Positions 54,101 to 63,287 of a DNA stretch of 64,000 bases are shown here, piece by piece. A program made the translations under genes and the position numbers. Below the pieces are notes generated by a model that saw nothing but the letters and a program-made list of their open reading frames with translations, made no database searches and was not told the DNA's origin. The stretch is taken from positions 220,717 through 284,716 of the forward strand of contig NZ_FOZZ01000005.1 of assembly GCF_900116225.1 (NCBI RefSeq), written 5' to 3'. The stretch comes from Sphingobacterium wenxiniae (GTDB lineage: Bacteria; Bacteroidota; Bacteroidia; Sphingobacteriales; Sphingobacteriaceae). The stretch's first letter is position 1. Each line of letters starts with the position of its first letter.

Positions 54101-56414
54101 GAATAGCGGGCAGGAATTTCTCATCCAGTCACAGGATTCCACGATGAATGCACCGTTGGATCTGACCTTCAATAATTTTAGGATTGAAACTTTTACCAAG
54201 ATTTTGGAATCGGAAGCTTTAAATATGGGTGGAGGAATTGACGGCTCGGCAACTATTTCCCGTCTGGAAAGTAATCCGGTATTCGTATCCGATTTGACAA
54301 TTAACAAATTTTATTTCGGACAGGACACGATCGGTAACGTATTGGTCAAAGTCAACAACGAAAAGGAAAACACGTTCTCTGCGGATATACGCATCACTGA
54401 GAACGGTAATGATGTGCAACTAATCGGGGACTTCATCAGTCCGCCAAACGGCACGGCATCGATAGACGCTACCCTGTCGCTCAAACCGATGAAAATGACG
54501 ACCATTCAGGCGTTCAGCATGGGTTATCTCGAAAACAGCCGCGGCGACCTGACGGGTGACCTCAAAATCACCGGAACGATGGACCAACCGCGCATCAATG
54601 GTAAGCTGACCTTCTTGGATGCCAATATTAATGTAGGCATGTTAAATGCCGATATGGCGATGGACAATCAATCCATCACATTCAATAACCAAGGTATCCA
54701 ATTCCGCCAGTTTGAAATTAAAGATGCACGTGGGAACGCTGCCCGCTTGAACGGTAGCATCCGCACCACGACTTATACGGATTTTGATTTCAACCTCAAT
54801 ATGACAACCAACGACTTTGCGGCGGTCAATTCCACCCGTGAAGACAATGATTTGTTCTACGGTAAACTCTATGTGACGTCCAATATCCGTATTACAGGCA
54901 ATTTGGATAACCCAAGAATTGACGGAAACATTAGAGCAAACGACAAAACAGATTTCGTTTTTATCGTTCCGAACGATAATCCAGGAATTGCAGAGCGTGA
55001 CGGCGTGGTAAAATTTGTCAACCGCAGCGATACTGCCCGTACCAATGTTTTTGCGAAATTGGATTCCATGACCACAGCAACCCACCTTTCTGGTTATGAC
55101 ATTGCTCTGAACCTCGCTACGGATCGGGATGCGAAGTTTAAAGTAATCTTGGATGAAGGGACACAGGATGCCTTGAATATCCAAGGTGTGGCTGAGCTGA
55201 ACACTACTATTGATGCCAGCGATAAGATTACCATGTCTGGTACATTTACGGTAGAAAAGGGAAGCTATACCTTCTCTTTAGGACCTATCTCCAAGCCATT
55301 TACCTTTCAGAAAGGAAGTACCATTGTCTGGAATGGCGATCCCTTGGATGCCCGTATGGATATCACAGCTCTTTATTCCGATCGATTCCCGACATTGGAA
55401 TTGGTACAGACCCAAATCGGTGCGGAAAGCCAAAACCTGTATAAGCAGCGTATTCCTTTCGATGTTAAGCTAATTCTGACAGGCGAGCTTTTCAAACCTA
55501 CATTGAATTTCGACATTGATCTGAACGAAAGAAATGCAATCGCTTCCCAAGATGTAATCAATAAGGTCAATATCGCCTTAGCAAACTTGCGTGGAGACCC
55601 CGCAGAAATGAACAAGCAGGTATTCTCCTTAATTGCCTTGGGCCGATTTATGTCCGCCAATCCGTTTGAGAGTCTTTCAGGTGGTGGTACAGAGTCCGCC
55701 ATACGGAATACATTGAGCGGGATGTTGAGTAGCCAGCTTAACAAATTAGCCTCCAATCTTGTCAAAGGTGTGGAATTGGATTTCAATCTACAATCCGAGG
55801 AAGATTATCTAACGGGAAGAGCCGAAACACGTACGGATCTGAACATCGGTATTTCGAAAATGCTATTTGATGATCGCTTAAAAATCACCATAGGTTCCAA
55901 CTTTGAAGTCGAAGGAGCCTCCAGACCTGGTGAGAAGGCCTCGAATATTGCAGGTGATATTTCCCTCGATTACCAACTTTCCAAAGACGGTCGCTATTTT
56001 GCCCGCGTTTATCGCAAAAACCAATACCAAGCGACCTTACAAGGACAATTTGTGGAAACGGGTATCGGTTTTATCATCACGATGAGCTACGACAGATTCA
56101 AGGAACTGTTCATGAGTTCGAAAGCCTTAGAACAATATTATAATACCGATAGCCGTAGCTTCCGCCGTCGATTCGATGTAGAACGCATGGATGTCGATTC
56201 GGTATACCGGGATAGTGTCCGTCAGGTTATCCGCGATAGCTTGATGACCCACAGTCCGGAATTTAAGAAACGCTGGGAAGAAAGACAACGCGAAGAGCAA
56301 ATTTTACAGCAACAACAAAACAACGAGTCCAACGACTCGACCGAAACAAAACGAGATACGACGAACAACGCTATACGCAATGAAGAAGACGAAAGGAACC
56401 AAAATGAAAATTAA
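51144..56414 (+). CDS. tamB: TamB-like translocation and assembly module protein
   Basis: 1756 residues, TTG start (MNRFGRIAL). One N-terminal membrane helix (about 12-32) is followed by a very long run of beta-rich AsmA/TamB-type repeats and the conserved C-terminal TamB domain (about 1280-1640: FNLQSEEDYLTGRAETRTDLNIGISKMLF quoted in part). The C-terminal tail (about 1690-1756) is charged and Gln/Asn-rich. TamB spans the periplasm from the inner membrane and works with an Omp85 protein, here the next gene, in outer-membrane protein or lipid delivery. It overlaps tamL by 11 bp. Confidence 0.93.
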   Translation: MNRFGRIALKTILWLIGSVIALLLLIIFLIRMPSIQNYVVGKVTHYLENKIGTPVSIGYVNITFPKKLVLENVYFEDQSKDTLLAGEKLMVDINMFKLLKNTVEIEEFSLEGITAKINRTLPDSSFNFDYIMQAFASEKESTPSDTDTASALLFNIEDVLFKRIHFVYNDEVIGTSADIRLQHFDTKVKKFDLTNNMAFAMPNVKIDGLSAIVKQWQPVSEAEAPSAEDFGITPEPEAASLLPDVAINNIDLKNIFVQYQDASSAMDTKFDIKQLTANIEELDLNKEVVRLKEVALDGSDSEVFLGKVTPKPTTADTTTTSSVNWVVSAEKLVINKTNLWFRDDNQPRMKGFDYFNIKITNFLGDLEDLYYSNDSISGSLKSLTAKDHSGFEIKKFQADFVYNNTGAEIKNLLAQTPNTTIRDYIKVSYPSLDAIAEHPENMLVEANIKKSTLDMRDIRYFVPDLDTMEVMKPLLTRAFFIDGQVKGRMDDLNIPHLEFKTLDKTHLIASARIKGLPDVEKMNIDLDLKKFTSGRTDLERLIASSMLPDSIQLPNAIGLSGTFRGGMSGFNTDMYLTTDKGSATVKGNMNMAQDTTYDAFVSIDNFNIGNILNQDSVLGILSAEAQVKGRGLNPKNMQADIKGKINHLDAMGYAYKDISLDVQAQDGDIGGSLISPDPNVQFNLDFAADMRGQYPKVHAEMMIDSINLQKLKLMDDNFRYHGKVYADFETADIDFLNGSIIISNSSIAYNDERFTLDTVSLTAAADTNRNTLILKSEFLNAHLVGKYRLTELGASMQDIVQMYYNPANNPTTTLAYEPQNFEFSASLNNSRFIRDFFPKLEELRDITLDGTFNSTDKSIMAKLLAPKLVYDGTSVENVGVDITTLDSTLYYSALINKIKMGEMELINTVLSGSVIENSLDFGLWIKDKDDKERYHLGANMQVSENNYALSLNEDGLMLNYENWQIDAGNQLTFGTSGIRANNFRLVNSGQEFLIQSQDSTMNAPLDLTFNNFRIETFTKILESEALNMGGGIDGSATISRLESNPVFVSDLTINKFYFGQDTIGNVLVKVNNEKENTFSADIRITENGNDVQLIGDFISPPNGTASIDATLSLKPMKMTTIQAFSMGYLENSRGDLTGDLKITGTMDQPRINGKLTFLDANINVGMLNADMAMDNQSITFNNQGIQFRQFEIKDARGNAARLNGSIRTTTYTDFDFNLNMTTNDFAAVNSTREDNDLFYGKLYVTSNIRITGNLDNPRIDGNIRANDKTDFVFIVPNDNPGIAERDGVVKFVNRSDTARTNVFAKLDSMTTATHLSGYDIALNLATDRDAKFKVILDEGTQDALNIQGVAELNTTIDASDKITMSGTFTVEKGSYTFSLGPISKPFTFQKGSTIVWNGDPLDARMDITALYSDRFPTLELVQTQIGAESQNLYKQRIPFDVKLILTGELFKPTLNFDIDLNERNAIASQDVINKVNIALANLRGDPAEMNKQVFSLIALGRFMSANPFESLSGGGTESAIRNTLSGMLSSQLNKLASNLVKGVELDFNLQSEEDYLTGRAETRTDLNIGISKMLFDDRLKITIGSNFEVEGASRPGEKASNIAGDISLDYQLSKDGRYFARVYRKNQYQATLQGQFVETGIGFIITMSYDRFKELFMSSKALEQYYNTDSRSFRRRFDVERMDVDSVYRDSVRQVIRDSLMTHSPEFKKRWEERQREEQILQQQQNNESNDSTETKRDTTNNAIRNEEDERNQNEN

Positions 56415-58716
56415 ACTAACTCGACTATTCAGTATAGCACTTTTGAGTGCAGCCCTTGCTAGCGGCTGTAACTCCACTAAATATCTGGCAGAAGACGAAA
56501 AGCTGTACGATAAAGGACATGTGGTCATTCATCGCGATAGCATGGATGCCGACCGGAAGCAGGCTTTTGAAGAGTATCTGGAAGGATTACTTCGCCCGAA
56601 ACCTAACAAAAAAGTTTTAGGTATGCGCTTCAAGCTTGGGCTGTACAATATGGGGGGCGGTCCGGACACGACCGGAGGTTTTTTCAAAAGATGGTTAAAA
56701 AGACGTGGTGAGGAACCTGTTTTGCTCAGCGATGTCAACCGGGAATACAACGAGAATCTTCTACGCAACCGCATGGAGAACTTTGGCTTTTTCAATGCAG
56801 AAGTAACTTCAGATACCAGTATCAACGGCAAGCTTGCTGAGGTCACATACAATGCTTTCCCGGGTAATATATACCGTATTGCCAACGTAAACTTTGAAGT
56901 AGACTCTTTAAAAAATTTAGGACGTGATATTCTGCGCACTAGTGATCAGTCCTTATTAAAACCTGGCAGCCCCTACAATCTCGATGTCATTATCAACGAG
57001 CGTGAACGTATTGACAATGACTTAAAAAACAGAGGTTACTATTATTTCTCCCCCGATAATATCTTGGCTGAGGTCGATAGCACCATCGGTGACCACAAAG
57101 TCAACATGTTTGTCACCGTAAAGCCCGAAACAGCAGAAAAAGCGCGTATGCCGCAAAAAATCGGCAATATCTTTATCTATACGAACTACACACAGACTTC
57201 GGATGGATTCCGTGCGGCCAATCCGCGTCGAATGGAACTCTACCAGGACAACTACTACATCATTGACCGGGAGAACAAATACCGAAAAAAAGTGCTTGCC
57301 AATCACATTTTTTTCCATAAAGGGGAACTATACAATCGGCATGACCACAACTTGACCATTAGTCATTTGGTAAACCTTAATGATTTCAAGTTTGTTAAAA
57401 ATACCTTTGTCGACAATCCTGATTCTGCGAATACCTTGGATGTGTACTACCACCTCACGCCAATGCAGCGCAAATCTATCCGTTTTGAAATCTTAGGAAA
57501 AACAGCTTCAGTCTATAACGGAACGGAAGCCAACGTAAGCTGGACACTGCGCAATGCTTTTAAGGGTTTTGAATCACTCACAGTCAATGTATTCGGTGGT
57601 TATGAGACACAGACAGGCGGTAGCGTGAACCTCAATTCCAGTTATTTGCGCTATGGTGCGGACGTTGGTATTATGTGGCCTCGATTGCTTTCCCCTTACA
57701 AATGGGCACCTTCTCGTCGTTTTATTCCGAAAACCTACGCCAAAGTTAGTTATGAATTTTTGAATCGCCGGAATGCCTATACCTTAAATTCCTTGACGCT
57801 AAACTATGGATACAACTGGAAAGAAAACGACCAGAAACAACATGATCTTGCTGCTGTAGAGATTATTTACGTGCAGCCACGCAATATTTCCGATGATTAT
57901 CGGGCTCAAATGGATACCGTCCCTACCCTACGTCACATCGTAGACCCGCAGTTTTCTTTCGGTCCGAACTATTCCTACACCTTTACCAATACCATGGAAG
58001 CCAATCGTACGCACACCTTCTATGTGAAAACAGGATTAAACACTTCGGGGAATGTCCTGGGCTTAATTCAAGGTGCAGACTACAATTCCGGGAATATCAA
58101 AACGCTCTTCGGAACGGCGTATTCACAATTTGTCAAAGCCGAAGTGGACTTCCGCCATTACCTGAAACTATCACCAGGTAGTCAATTGGCTTCCCGTTTG
58201 ATGGTTGGTACAAGTTATTCTTACGGTAATTCCCGTTCCTTGCCTTATCTCAAACAGTACTTCTCTGGGGGACCTAACGGCTTGCGTGCATTTCGTCCAC
58301 GTGCAGTTGGTCCCGGAAGCATGATGCCTGAAAATATAGGGAAAGACAATTTCTTTGCTGACCAAACCGGAGATTTTAAACTGGAACTCAACACGGAATA
58401 CCGATCGCAAATATCGGGCATGTTCCATTGGGCTGCCTTTGTCGATGCGGGAAATATATGGTTACAACGTGAAGATCCAAACAGACCCGGTGGTAAACTG
58501 AGCAAGAACTTTATCAAAGAGCTTGCCGTTGGTGCCGGCGCCGGCTTACGTATGGATTTAGATTTCTTGATTATCCGTACAGATTTTGCTATTCCAGTAC
58601 GTGTTCCGTATCGTCAACCGGGAGACCGTTGGGTATTCAAATATATTGATTTCAGAAACTCTGAATGGCGGAAACAGAACCTCGTGTTCAATCTGGCAAT
58701 CGGTTATCCGTTCTAA
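56404..58716 (+). CDS. tamL: TamL, BamA/TamA-family outer-membrane lipoprotein
   Basis: 770 residues from the ATG at 56404 (an ATG at 56380 is also in frame). Lipobox LASGC with Cys22, unlike proteobacterial TamA, as in the lipidated TamL of Bacteroidota. POTRA-like segments follow (about 90-320, NRMENFGFFNAEVTSDTSI, NLDVIINERERIDNDLKNRG). The C-terminal 16-strand Omp85 barrel (about 400-770) has the conserved GGPNGLRAFRPRAVGPG. It partners TamB in the envelope. The end is followed by a purine-rich tract and a terminator. Confidence 0.92.
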   Translation: MKIKLTRLFSIALLSAALASGCNSTKYLAEDEKLYDKGHVVIHRDSMDADRKQAFEEYLEGLLRPKPNKKVLGMRFKLGLYNMGGGPDTTGGFFKRWLKRRGEEPVLLSDVNREYNENLLRNRMENFGFFNAEVTSDTSINGKLAEVTYNAFPGNIYRIANVNFEVDSLKNLGRDILRTSDQSLLKPGSPYNLDVIINERERIDNDLKNRGYYYFSPDNILAEVDSTIGDHKVNMFVTVKPETAEKARMPQKIGNIFIYTNYTQTSDGFRAANPRRMELYQDNYYIIDRENKYRKKVLANHIFFHKGELYNRHDHNLTISHLVNLNDFKFVKNTFVDNPDSANTLDVYYHLTPMQRKSIRFEILGKTASVYNGTEANVSWTLRNAFKGFESLTVNVFGGYETQTGGSVNLNSSYLRYGADVGIMWPRLLSPYKWAPSRRFIPKTYAKVSYEFLNRRNAYTLNSLTLNYGYNWKENDQKQHDLAAVEIIYVQPRNISDDYRAQMDTVPTLRHIVDPQFSFGPNYSYTFTNTMEANRTHTFYVKTGLNTSGNVLGLIQGADYNSGNIKTLFGTAYSQFVKAEVDFRHYLKLSPGSQLASRLMVGTSYSYGNSRSLPYLKQYFSGGPNGLRAFRPRAVGPGSMMPENIGKDNFFADQTGDFKLELNTEYRSQISGMFHWAAFVDAGNIWLQREDPNRPGGKLSKNFIKELAVGAGAGLRMDLDFLIIRTDFAIPVRVPYRQPGDRWVFKYIDFRNSEWRKQNLVFNLAIGYPF

Positions 58717-58761
58717 GGTAGAAAGAAGAAAGAAGCAAGAAGAAAGAAGCAAGAACCAAAA

Positions 58762-58810
58762 GAAAAGAGCCAAGAGTAAGGACATCAAGTCTTGCTTCTT
58801 GGCTCTTTTC
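58762..58810 (+). terminator. Terminator after tamL
   Basis: Perfect 14-bp arms GAAAAGAGCCAAGA (58762-58775) and TCTTGGCTCTTTTC (58797-58810), with further T-rich sequence after. The stretch before it (58717-58765) is a purine-rich run of AGAAAGAAGCA units. Confidence 0.75.
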
Positions 58811-58895
58811 TCTTTCATCTTTTTTCTCTTTGTTCTTCCATCTTTATTCCATATATTTAACTATTCATAGGTTATTCACTTTAAAACGCTATAAC

Positions 58896-59834
58896 ATGAA
58901 AATAACTGTCATTGGAGCTGGCGCTGTAGGCGCTACCACAGCAGATAATTTAGTTCGCCGCAACATTGCCGAAGAAATCGTTTTATTAGACATTAAAGAA
59001 GGCGTGGCAGAAGGAAAGGCACAGGATATGATGCAAACAGCAGCATTACTGGGCTTCGATTCCAAAATCAAGGGTGTGACGAATGATTATCTACAGACAG
59101 CTGGCTCAGCAGTAGCAGTTATTACTTCCGGGATACCGCGTAAACCAGGAATGACCAGAGAAGAGCTTATCGGAACCAATGCAGGTATTGTAAAATCGGT
59201 TGTAGAAAATCTGATTAAGCACTCCCCGGATATCATTATATTGGTCGTATCCAACCCTATGGACACCATGACCTATCTAGCATTAAAATCCAGTGGACTG
59301 CCTAAAAACCGTATTATCGGTATGGGTGGCGCCTTGGATTCGGCACGCTTCAAATATCAGTTAGCGACCAAGCTCAATGCTTCTGCAAACGATTTGAATG
59401 CTATTGTCATTGGAGGACATGGCGACACCACCATGATCCCTTTAATCGCGCATGCGACATGGAACAGCATTGCTGTGGATGGTTTCTTAACCTCCGAAGA
59501 GCAGGACGAAATCGTTAAAAAGACTATGGTAGGTGGTGCAACACTGACAGCTCTTATAGGCACCTCGGCATGGTATGCACCAGGTGCTGCTGCTGCAGCG
59601 ATGGTTGAGAGCATCGTTAAAGACCAAAACCGTCTATTCACGGCTTCCGTTTATCTCGAAGGAGAGTATGGACAAGAGGACATCAACATCGGTGTGCCTG
59701 TAATCATCAACAAAAACGGTTGGGATCGTATCGTTCCATTGCAGTTGTCTGACAAGGAAAAAGAACTGTTCGAGGCAAGTGCTACAGCAGTAAGGAACAT
59801 GAACCAAGTGCTGATTGACCAAGGTTTAGTATAG
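58896..59834 (+). CDS. mdh: Malate dehydrogenase
   Basis: 312 residues from the ATG at 58896. The NAD loop is VIGAGAVGATTADNL. The malate-specific substrate loop is IPRKPGMTREEL (Arg after Pro, not the Gln of lactate dehydrogenases). The catalytic His-Asp region is VIGGHGDTTMIPL, and VSNPMDTMTYLALKSSGLPKNRIIGMGG is standard (quoted in part). It oxidises malate to oxaloacetate in the TCA cycle. It appears to stand alone or lead the small protease gene 10 bp downstream. Confidence 0.96.
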   Translation: MKITVIGAGAVGATTADNLVRRNIAEEIVLLDIKEGVAEGKAQDMMQTAALLGFDSKIKGVTNDYLQTAGSAVAVITSGIPRKPGMTREELIGTNAGIVKSVVENLIKHSPDIIILVVSNPMDTMTYLALKSSGLPKNRIIGMGGALDSARFKYQLATKLNASANDLNAIVIGGHGDTTMIPLIAHATWNSIAVDGFLTSEEQDEIVKKTMVGGATLTALIGTSAWYAPGAAAAAMVESIVKDQNRLFTASVYLEGEYGQEDINIGVPVIINKNGWDRIVPLQLSDKEKELFEASATAVRNMNQVLIDQGLV

Positions 59835-59844
59835 TCTCCCCTAC

Positions 59845-60282
59845 ATGCAAAAAATTCCGTTAGAAATCATCGATCTGCAAGGCGATGGGTATCACTTATT
59901 GGTGAAAGTCAACCTCTTCGACCATGATTTTAACATGGTTGTCGACACCGGAGCATCCAAAACCGTCGTGGATAAGAATACACTCCTTCATTCCGGTATT
60001 CCCGAAGAGCAATTTGAGGATACCAATGTCCTATCGACTGGATTAGGCACCACCAATATGCAGAGTTTCATTATCGATATTCCCGAATTGCGCATTGGCG
60101 AATGGAAAATCAAACATTTCACTACAGCCGTGCTGGATCTGAGTTCGATTAATTATGCTTACGAGCAGATGGGATTAGAGCCTGTGATTGGTGTATTAGG
60201 TGGCGATATATTACGACGCTTTGGCGCACATATCGACTATCGAAAATTGCTATTGACACTGCGTGATAGAGCTGTGAGGTAA
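59845..60282 (+). CDS. Retropepsin-like aspartic protease family protein
   Basis: 145 residues. FNMVVDTGASKTVVDKNTL contains the DTGAS active-site motif (Asp34), and GVLGGDILRRFGAHIDY matches the C-terminal loop of single-domain, dimeric retropepsin-like proteins. No signal peptide is seen, so it is cytoplasmic. It begins 10 bp after mdh and is probably co-transcribed. Its substrate is unknown. Confidence 0.85.
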   Translation: MQKIPLEIIDLQGDGYHLLVKVNLFDHDFNMVVDTGASKTVVDKNTLLHSGIPEEQFEDTNVLSTGLGTTNMQSFIIDIPELRIGEWKIKHFTTAVLDLSSINYAYEQMGLEPVIGVLGGDILRRFGAHIDYRKLLLTLRDRAVR

Positions 60283-60403
60283 TTTTTCACATTTATCCTT
60301 AGTGTTTAGCACAGCGATCACTAAAGACGACAAAATAACAGACAGTTCTCCAGACTATCTCAAAACACCTCTGTGATTTCATCTTTTTATGTAAATTAGA
60401 GAT

Positions 60404-60691
60404 ATGAGCAATTACGGTTATGCAATAAGGGATCAAGAGGGGATTCATTTTATAACATTCGCTGTAGTGCAATGGGTTGATGTCTTTACAAGGAAAGAAT
60501 ATACGGATATAATAATAGAAAGCCTAAGATATTGCCAGAAAAACAAAGGATTAAAAATATATGCATGGTGTATTATGAGCAATCATGTACACCTTATTGT
60601 TTCCACACATTCGCCATACCATTTATCTGATATTTTACGAGATTTTAAGAAATATACAGTCATTAGTTACTCAAGTGTTTATTTCACCTGA
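60404..60691 (+). pseudogene. Truncated Y1 (HUH) REP-associated/IS200-like transposase
   Basis: 95 residues. GIHFITFAVVQWVDVFTRKEY and YAWCIMSNHVHLIVSTHSP match the N-terminal half of Y1 transposases, with the HUH pair in HVHLIV. Full-length members are about 180 residues with a catalytic Tyr near the C-terminal part. Here the sequence ends just after ILRDFKKYT, which in the family continues further. The rest is absent from all frames up to 60778, so this is a degraded copy. Flanking DNA is AT-rich. Confidence 0.75.
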
Positions 60692-60778
60692 TTACGTACA
60701 GGAAATCATTTAAAAAAATAAATAGAAATAATTGCGGATAATCAGATTTTATGTTGCTTTTCATTATAAAATAACAAG

Positions 60779-61387
60779 ATGATATTTAAGGAAACTGACA
60801 ATCAAGAAAATAATGCGGATGTCTCTCACAGCGGACAGTATTACAACATGTGGAATAAATTTGCTATTTCATACAAATTAGCAGCGGAAGCTATTGCTGA
60901 AAAGATAAATTCAGAGAAATCAGAAATCGATCTTCTAATCTATCCATTAGTATTTCTATATCGACATTATTTCGAACTTAGAATCAAAGAGATTTTGATT
61001 AATAGTGGGGAATTTGACAATACGAAAGATTTATTAAAATTCGATCACAATTTAACAGAAAATTGGGAAAAGTGCAAAGAGCGATTTACGCTTATGAAGC
61101 AAGGAGGTCTTGATATACAAGGGACGTCAGAAGAAAATTTAGAGTGTGTTGATCAAGTTTTAAAAGAAATATATCTGCATGATAAGAGATCTGATGCTTT
61201 CCGTTATCCGTATAATACAAAAGAAAAGCCGACCTTGACGCGTCTCAATAAAATTGACATTTCTAACTTTCTGTCCTCAATAAATTCAAGTATTTCAGTT
61301 TTAGAAGAAATAACAAGTATGATGTCAGCGACTATTGATTTCAAAGATTTACTGCTTCCAGACGAGTTAGACAATTCTTTGGTATAG
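60779..61387 (+). CDS. Hypothetical all-helical protein, HEPN-like features
   Basis: 202 residues, mostly helical, soluble. LIYPLVFLYRHYFELRIKEILI followed by LKFDHNLTENWEKCKERF recalls the layout of HEPN-type helical bundles, where a helix is followed by an H+L motif. A confident R-x(4-6)-H catalytic motif cannot be assigned. It sits next to a transposase remnant in an AT-rich region. Possible roles range from RNA-binding to defence, none demonstrated. Confidence 0.5.
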   Translation: MIFKETDNQENNADVSHSGQYYNMWNKFAISYKLAAEAIAEKINSEKSEIDLLIYPLVFLYRHYFELRIKEILINSGEFDNTKDLLKFDHNLTENWEKCKERFTLMKQGGLDIQGTSEENLECVDQVLKEIYLHDKRSDAFRYPYNTKEKPTLTRLNKIDISNFLSSINSSISVLEEITSMMSATIDFKDLLLPDELDNSLV

Positions 61388-61510
61388 TCTCTGTGGCTGT
61401 GTTCTTACACTTTGTAGCTCAATTTATGACTTTTCAGCATCTTGATCTACAAAAGCAGGAATGATATTTCTTCTTTTTACGGGAAGGCGTAAAGAAATAT
61501 AGTGGGAAAT

Positions 61511-62183
61511 TTGTAGCATTGAAAGCTGATATTATTAGTAATGCAATGAAGAAGATTTTTATAATATTTTTAGCAATATTTGTACTGATCATGGATCTTT
61601 ATAGTCAATCAGGTTTTGGTGTCGACATTGGTGGGGCAAGCTCAAAATCTTATTTACTAAATTTAAAATATTTCAAAAACAAAAATCATTTTTCTATTGG
61701 CGTGACTCGGGAGTTGAATGATACAAATGGGAAAAAAGTTTCTCACCAATTGACCAACTATGGAAGAGAAGTGATTGGAAATGGAGAATATTTTTCTACC
61801 GTAGACTTTTCCTTTGGAAGGTTTTTTACAAAAAAGCTCTCTATCTCTACAGAAGTATCACTGGGAAAAACAAATCATTATACTAACTATAGAGACAATA
61901 GGTTTAATAATGGAGGATACTATATGGTAAATAGCACTTCAAGTCTATTTGGTTTCGGTGGATATTGTACATACACATTAAACAAAGCATTCGGTCTCTT
62001 TGCTGGTTATAACTCCATACGAAAGATTAGCGGAGGTCTTGAGTTAAGGCTTATTAATTGATGTAAATGTAATTTTACCTTATTATTTTACAACTTATCC
62101 TTTTAAAGGCTCACTTTTATGGTAAAAGATTGAGAAATTTGCAAGTAAGCTTGTAGCTTTGAAAGCTGAGATTATATAGTAAT
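61511..62183 (+). repeat. Duplicated leader segment before two genes
   Basis: TTGTAGCATTGAAAGCTGAT at 61511-61530 and TTGTAGCTTTGAAAGCTGAG at 62151-62170, each followed by an ATTAT...AGTAAT end (61531-61542; 62171-62183). Both lie just upstream of start codons (61546 and 62209). The interval reported spans the two copies. It could be a shared regulatory site or the trace of a duplication. Confidence 0.6.
61546..62061 (+). CDS. Exported small beta-barrel-like hypothetical protein
   Basis: 171 residues from the ATG at 61546 (MKKIFIIFLAIF). A signal peptide of about 20 residues ends YSQ. The rest alternates like an outer-membrane barrel of about eight strands (GVDIGGASSKSYLLNLKYF, HFSIGVTRELND, FSTVDFSFGRFF, LFGFGGYCTYTLNKAFGLF) and ends LELRLIN. 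No family is recognised. It starts right after the first copy of the duplicated leader. Confidence 0.55.
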   Translation: MKKIFIIFLAIFVLIMDLYSQSGFGVDIGGASSKSYLLNLKYFKNKNHFSIGVTRELNDTNGKKVSHQLTNYGREVIGNGEYFSTVDFSFGRFFTKKLSISTEVSLGKTNHYTNYRDNRFNNGGYYMVNSTSSLFGFGGYCTYTLNKAFGLFAGYNSIRKISGGLELRLIN

Positions 62184-62208
62184 ACCTGAATATTTTCATT
62201 TTAGAATA

Positions 62209-63267
62209 ATGATCGTAACTACAACCGACAATATTGATGGAAGAAATATCATAAGATATTTTGATCCTGTGACTAAATCTGTAGTACTCGGCTCCAATGT
62301 TATCGCTGACTTTGGAGCAGGTTTAACTGATTTTTTTGGTGGACGTTCCAATAATTATGAAAGCAGATTACAATTAATAAATGAAAATGCTTTAGATATG
62401 CTCAAAAAGCATGCGAAGCGTTTGAAAGCAAATGCAATTGTGGGAGTAAAAATTGATGTAGGAGAAATATCTGGCGGGGGTAAGAATATGTTTATGGTGA
62501 CTGTGGTTGGCACACCAGTTATCTTAGATGTCAAACAAAATCAAATTCAACAGAGAAAAGTTATCGACCATCAGTCTATTAATACAAAAATAAAGGTCAA
62601 ACGTCTCATGGCTTCGAGTGATAATATTTACCAATTAACTAATGAACAATTGTTGTATGCTGTAGAGTCGGGCATACCTGAATTTATCCCACATATTGAG
62701 CAAAGTTTAGATATAGAAAATCCTACTTTAAAAAATGCGTTTGATTTAGAGTCATTAATTGGCAAATTAAAAAATAGCTTATTAATTTTTGATAGGTTGC
62801 CCGTAGATATAGCTAAGGATAACCTATATAGCTGGTTATTACAAGATATACATTTTCGTGTCAAATCTACTATTTCGAACACGATAATTGAGTTGGAGTT
62901 GGTGGATTATGAAAAATCGTTAAAACTTCTTGATTCAAAAGATGTTATAAATAAGAAGCACGCTTTGAAAATATTAAATACGGATAAAAATATTTATTCT
63001 GAAAATGATTTAAAAGCATTGAAAAAACTACAAGACAGTAACTTGTTACATTTTTTTCCTAACTCTGAAATATTCGAGACTAAAGGGATCTTTGGGACAA
63101 AAAGGATATGGAAATGTACCTGTGGTGCCACTAATAGTGAAATCGATCTAAGGTGTGCCTGTGGTAGAGATTTGCAAGGCTTTCGCTTGGATGAAATCAC
63201 TCCCTGTCATGTTCAAGAGATTATTAATGAAAAAATAAATCTATTGGAATTGAATAGTCCTAAATAG
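62209..63267 (+). CDS. YbjQ/UPF0145-domain protein with C-terminal zinc-ribbon-like motif
   Basis: 352 residues. The N-terminal about 105 (MIVTTTDNIDGRNIIRYFDP, ADFGAGLTDFFGGRSNNYE, KANAIVGVKIDVGEI) match the YbjQ/UPF0145 pentameric domain. The middle (about 115-290) is helical and polar. The end has WKCTCGATNSEIDLRCACGRDL, a CxC...CxC set fit for one zinc ion. Free YbjQ proteins are about 105 residues, so this is a long fusion. The function is unknown. Confidence 0.65.
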   Translation: MIVTTTDNIDGRNIIRYFDPVTKSVVLGSNVIADFGAGLTDFFGGRSNNYESRLQLINENALDMLKKHAKRLKANAIVGVKIDVGEISGGGKNMFMVTVVGTPVILDVKQNQIQQRKVIDHQSINTKIKVKRLMASSDNIYQLTNEQLLYAVESGIPEFIPHIEQSLDIENPTLKNAFDLESLIGKLKNSLLIFDRLPVDIAKDNLYSWLLQDIHFRVKSTISNTIIELELVDYEKSLKLLDSKDVINKKHALKILNTDKNIYSENDLKALKKLQDSNLLHFFPNSEIFETKGIFGTKRIWKCTCGATNSEIDLRCACGRDLQGFRLDEITPCHVQEIINEKINLLELNSPK

Positions 63268-63287
63268 CTTACGTCATAAGATTAGGT

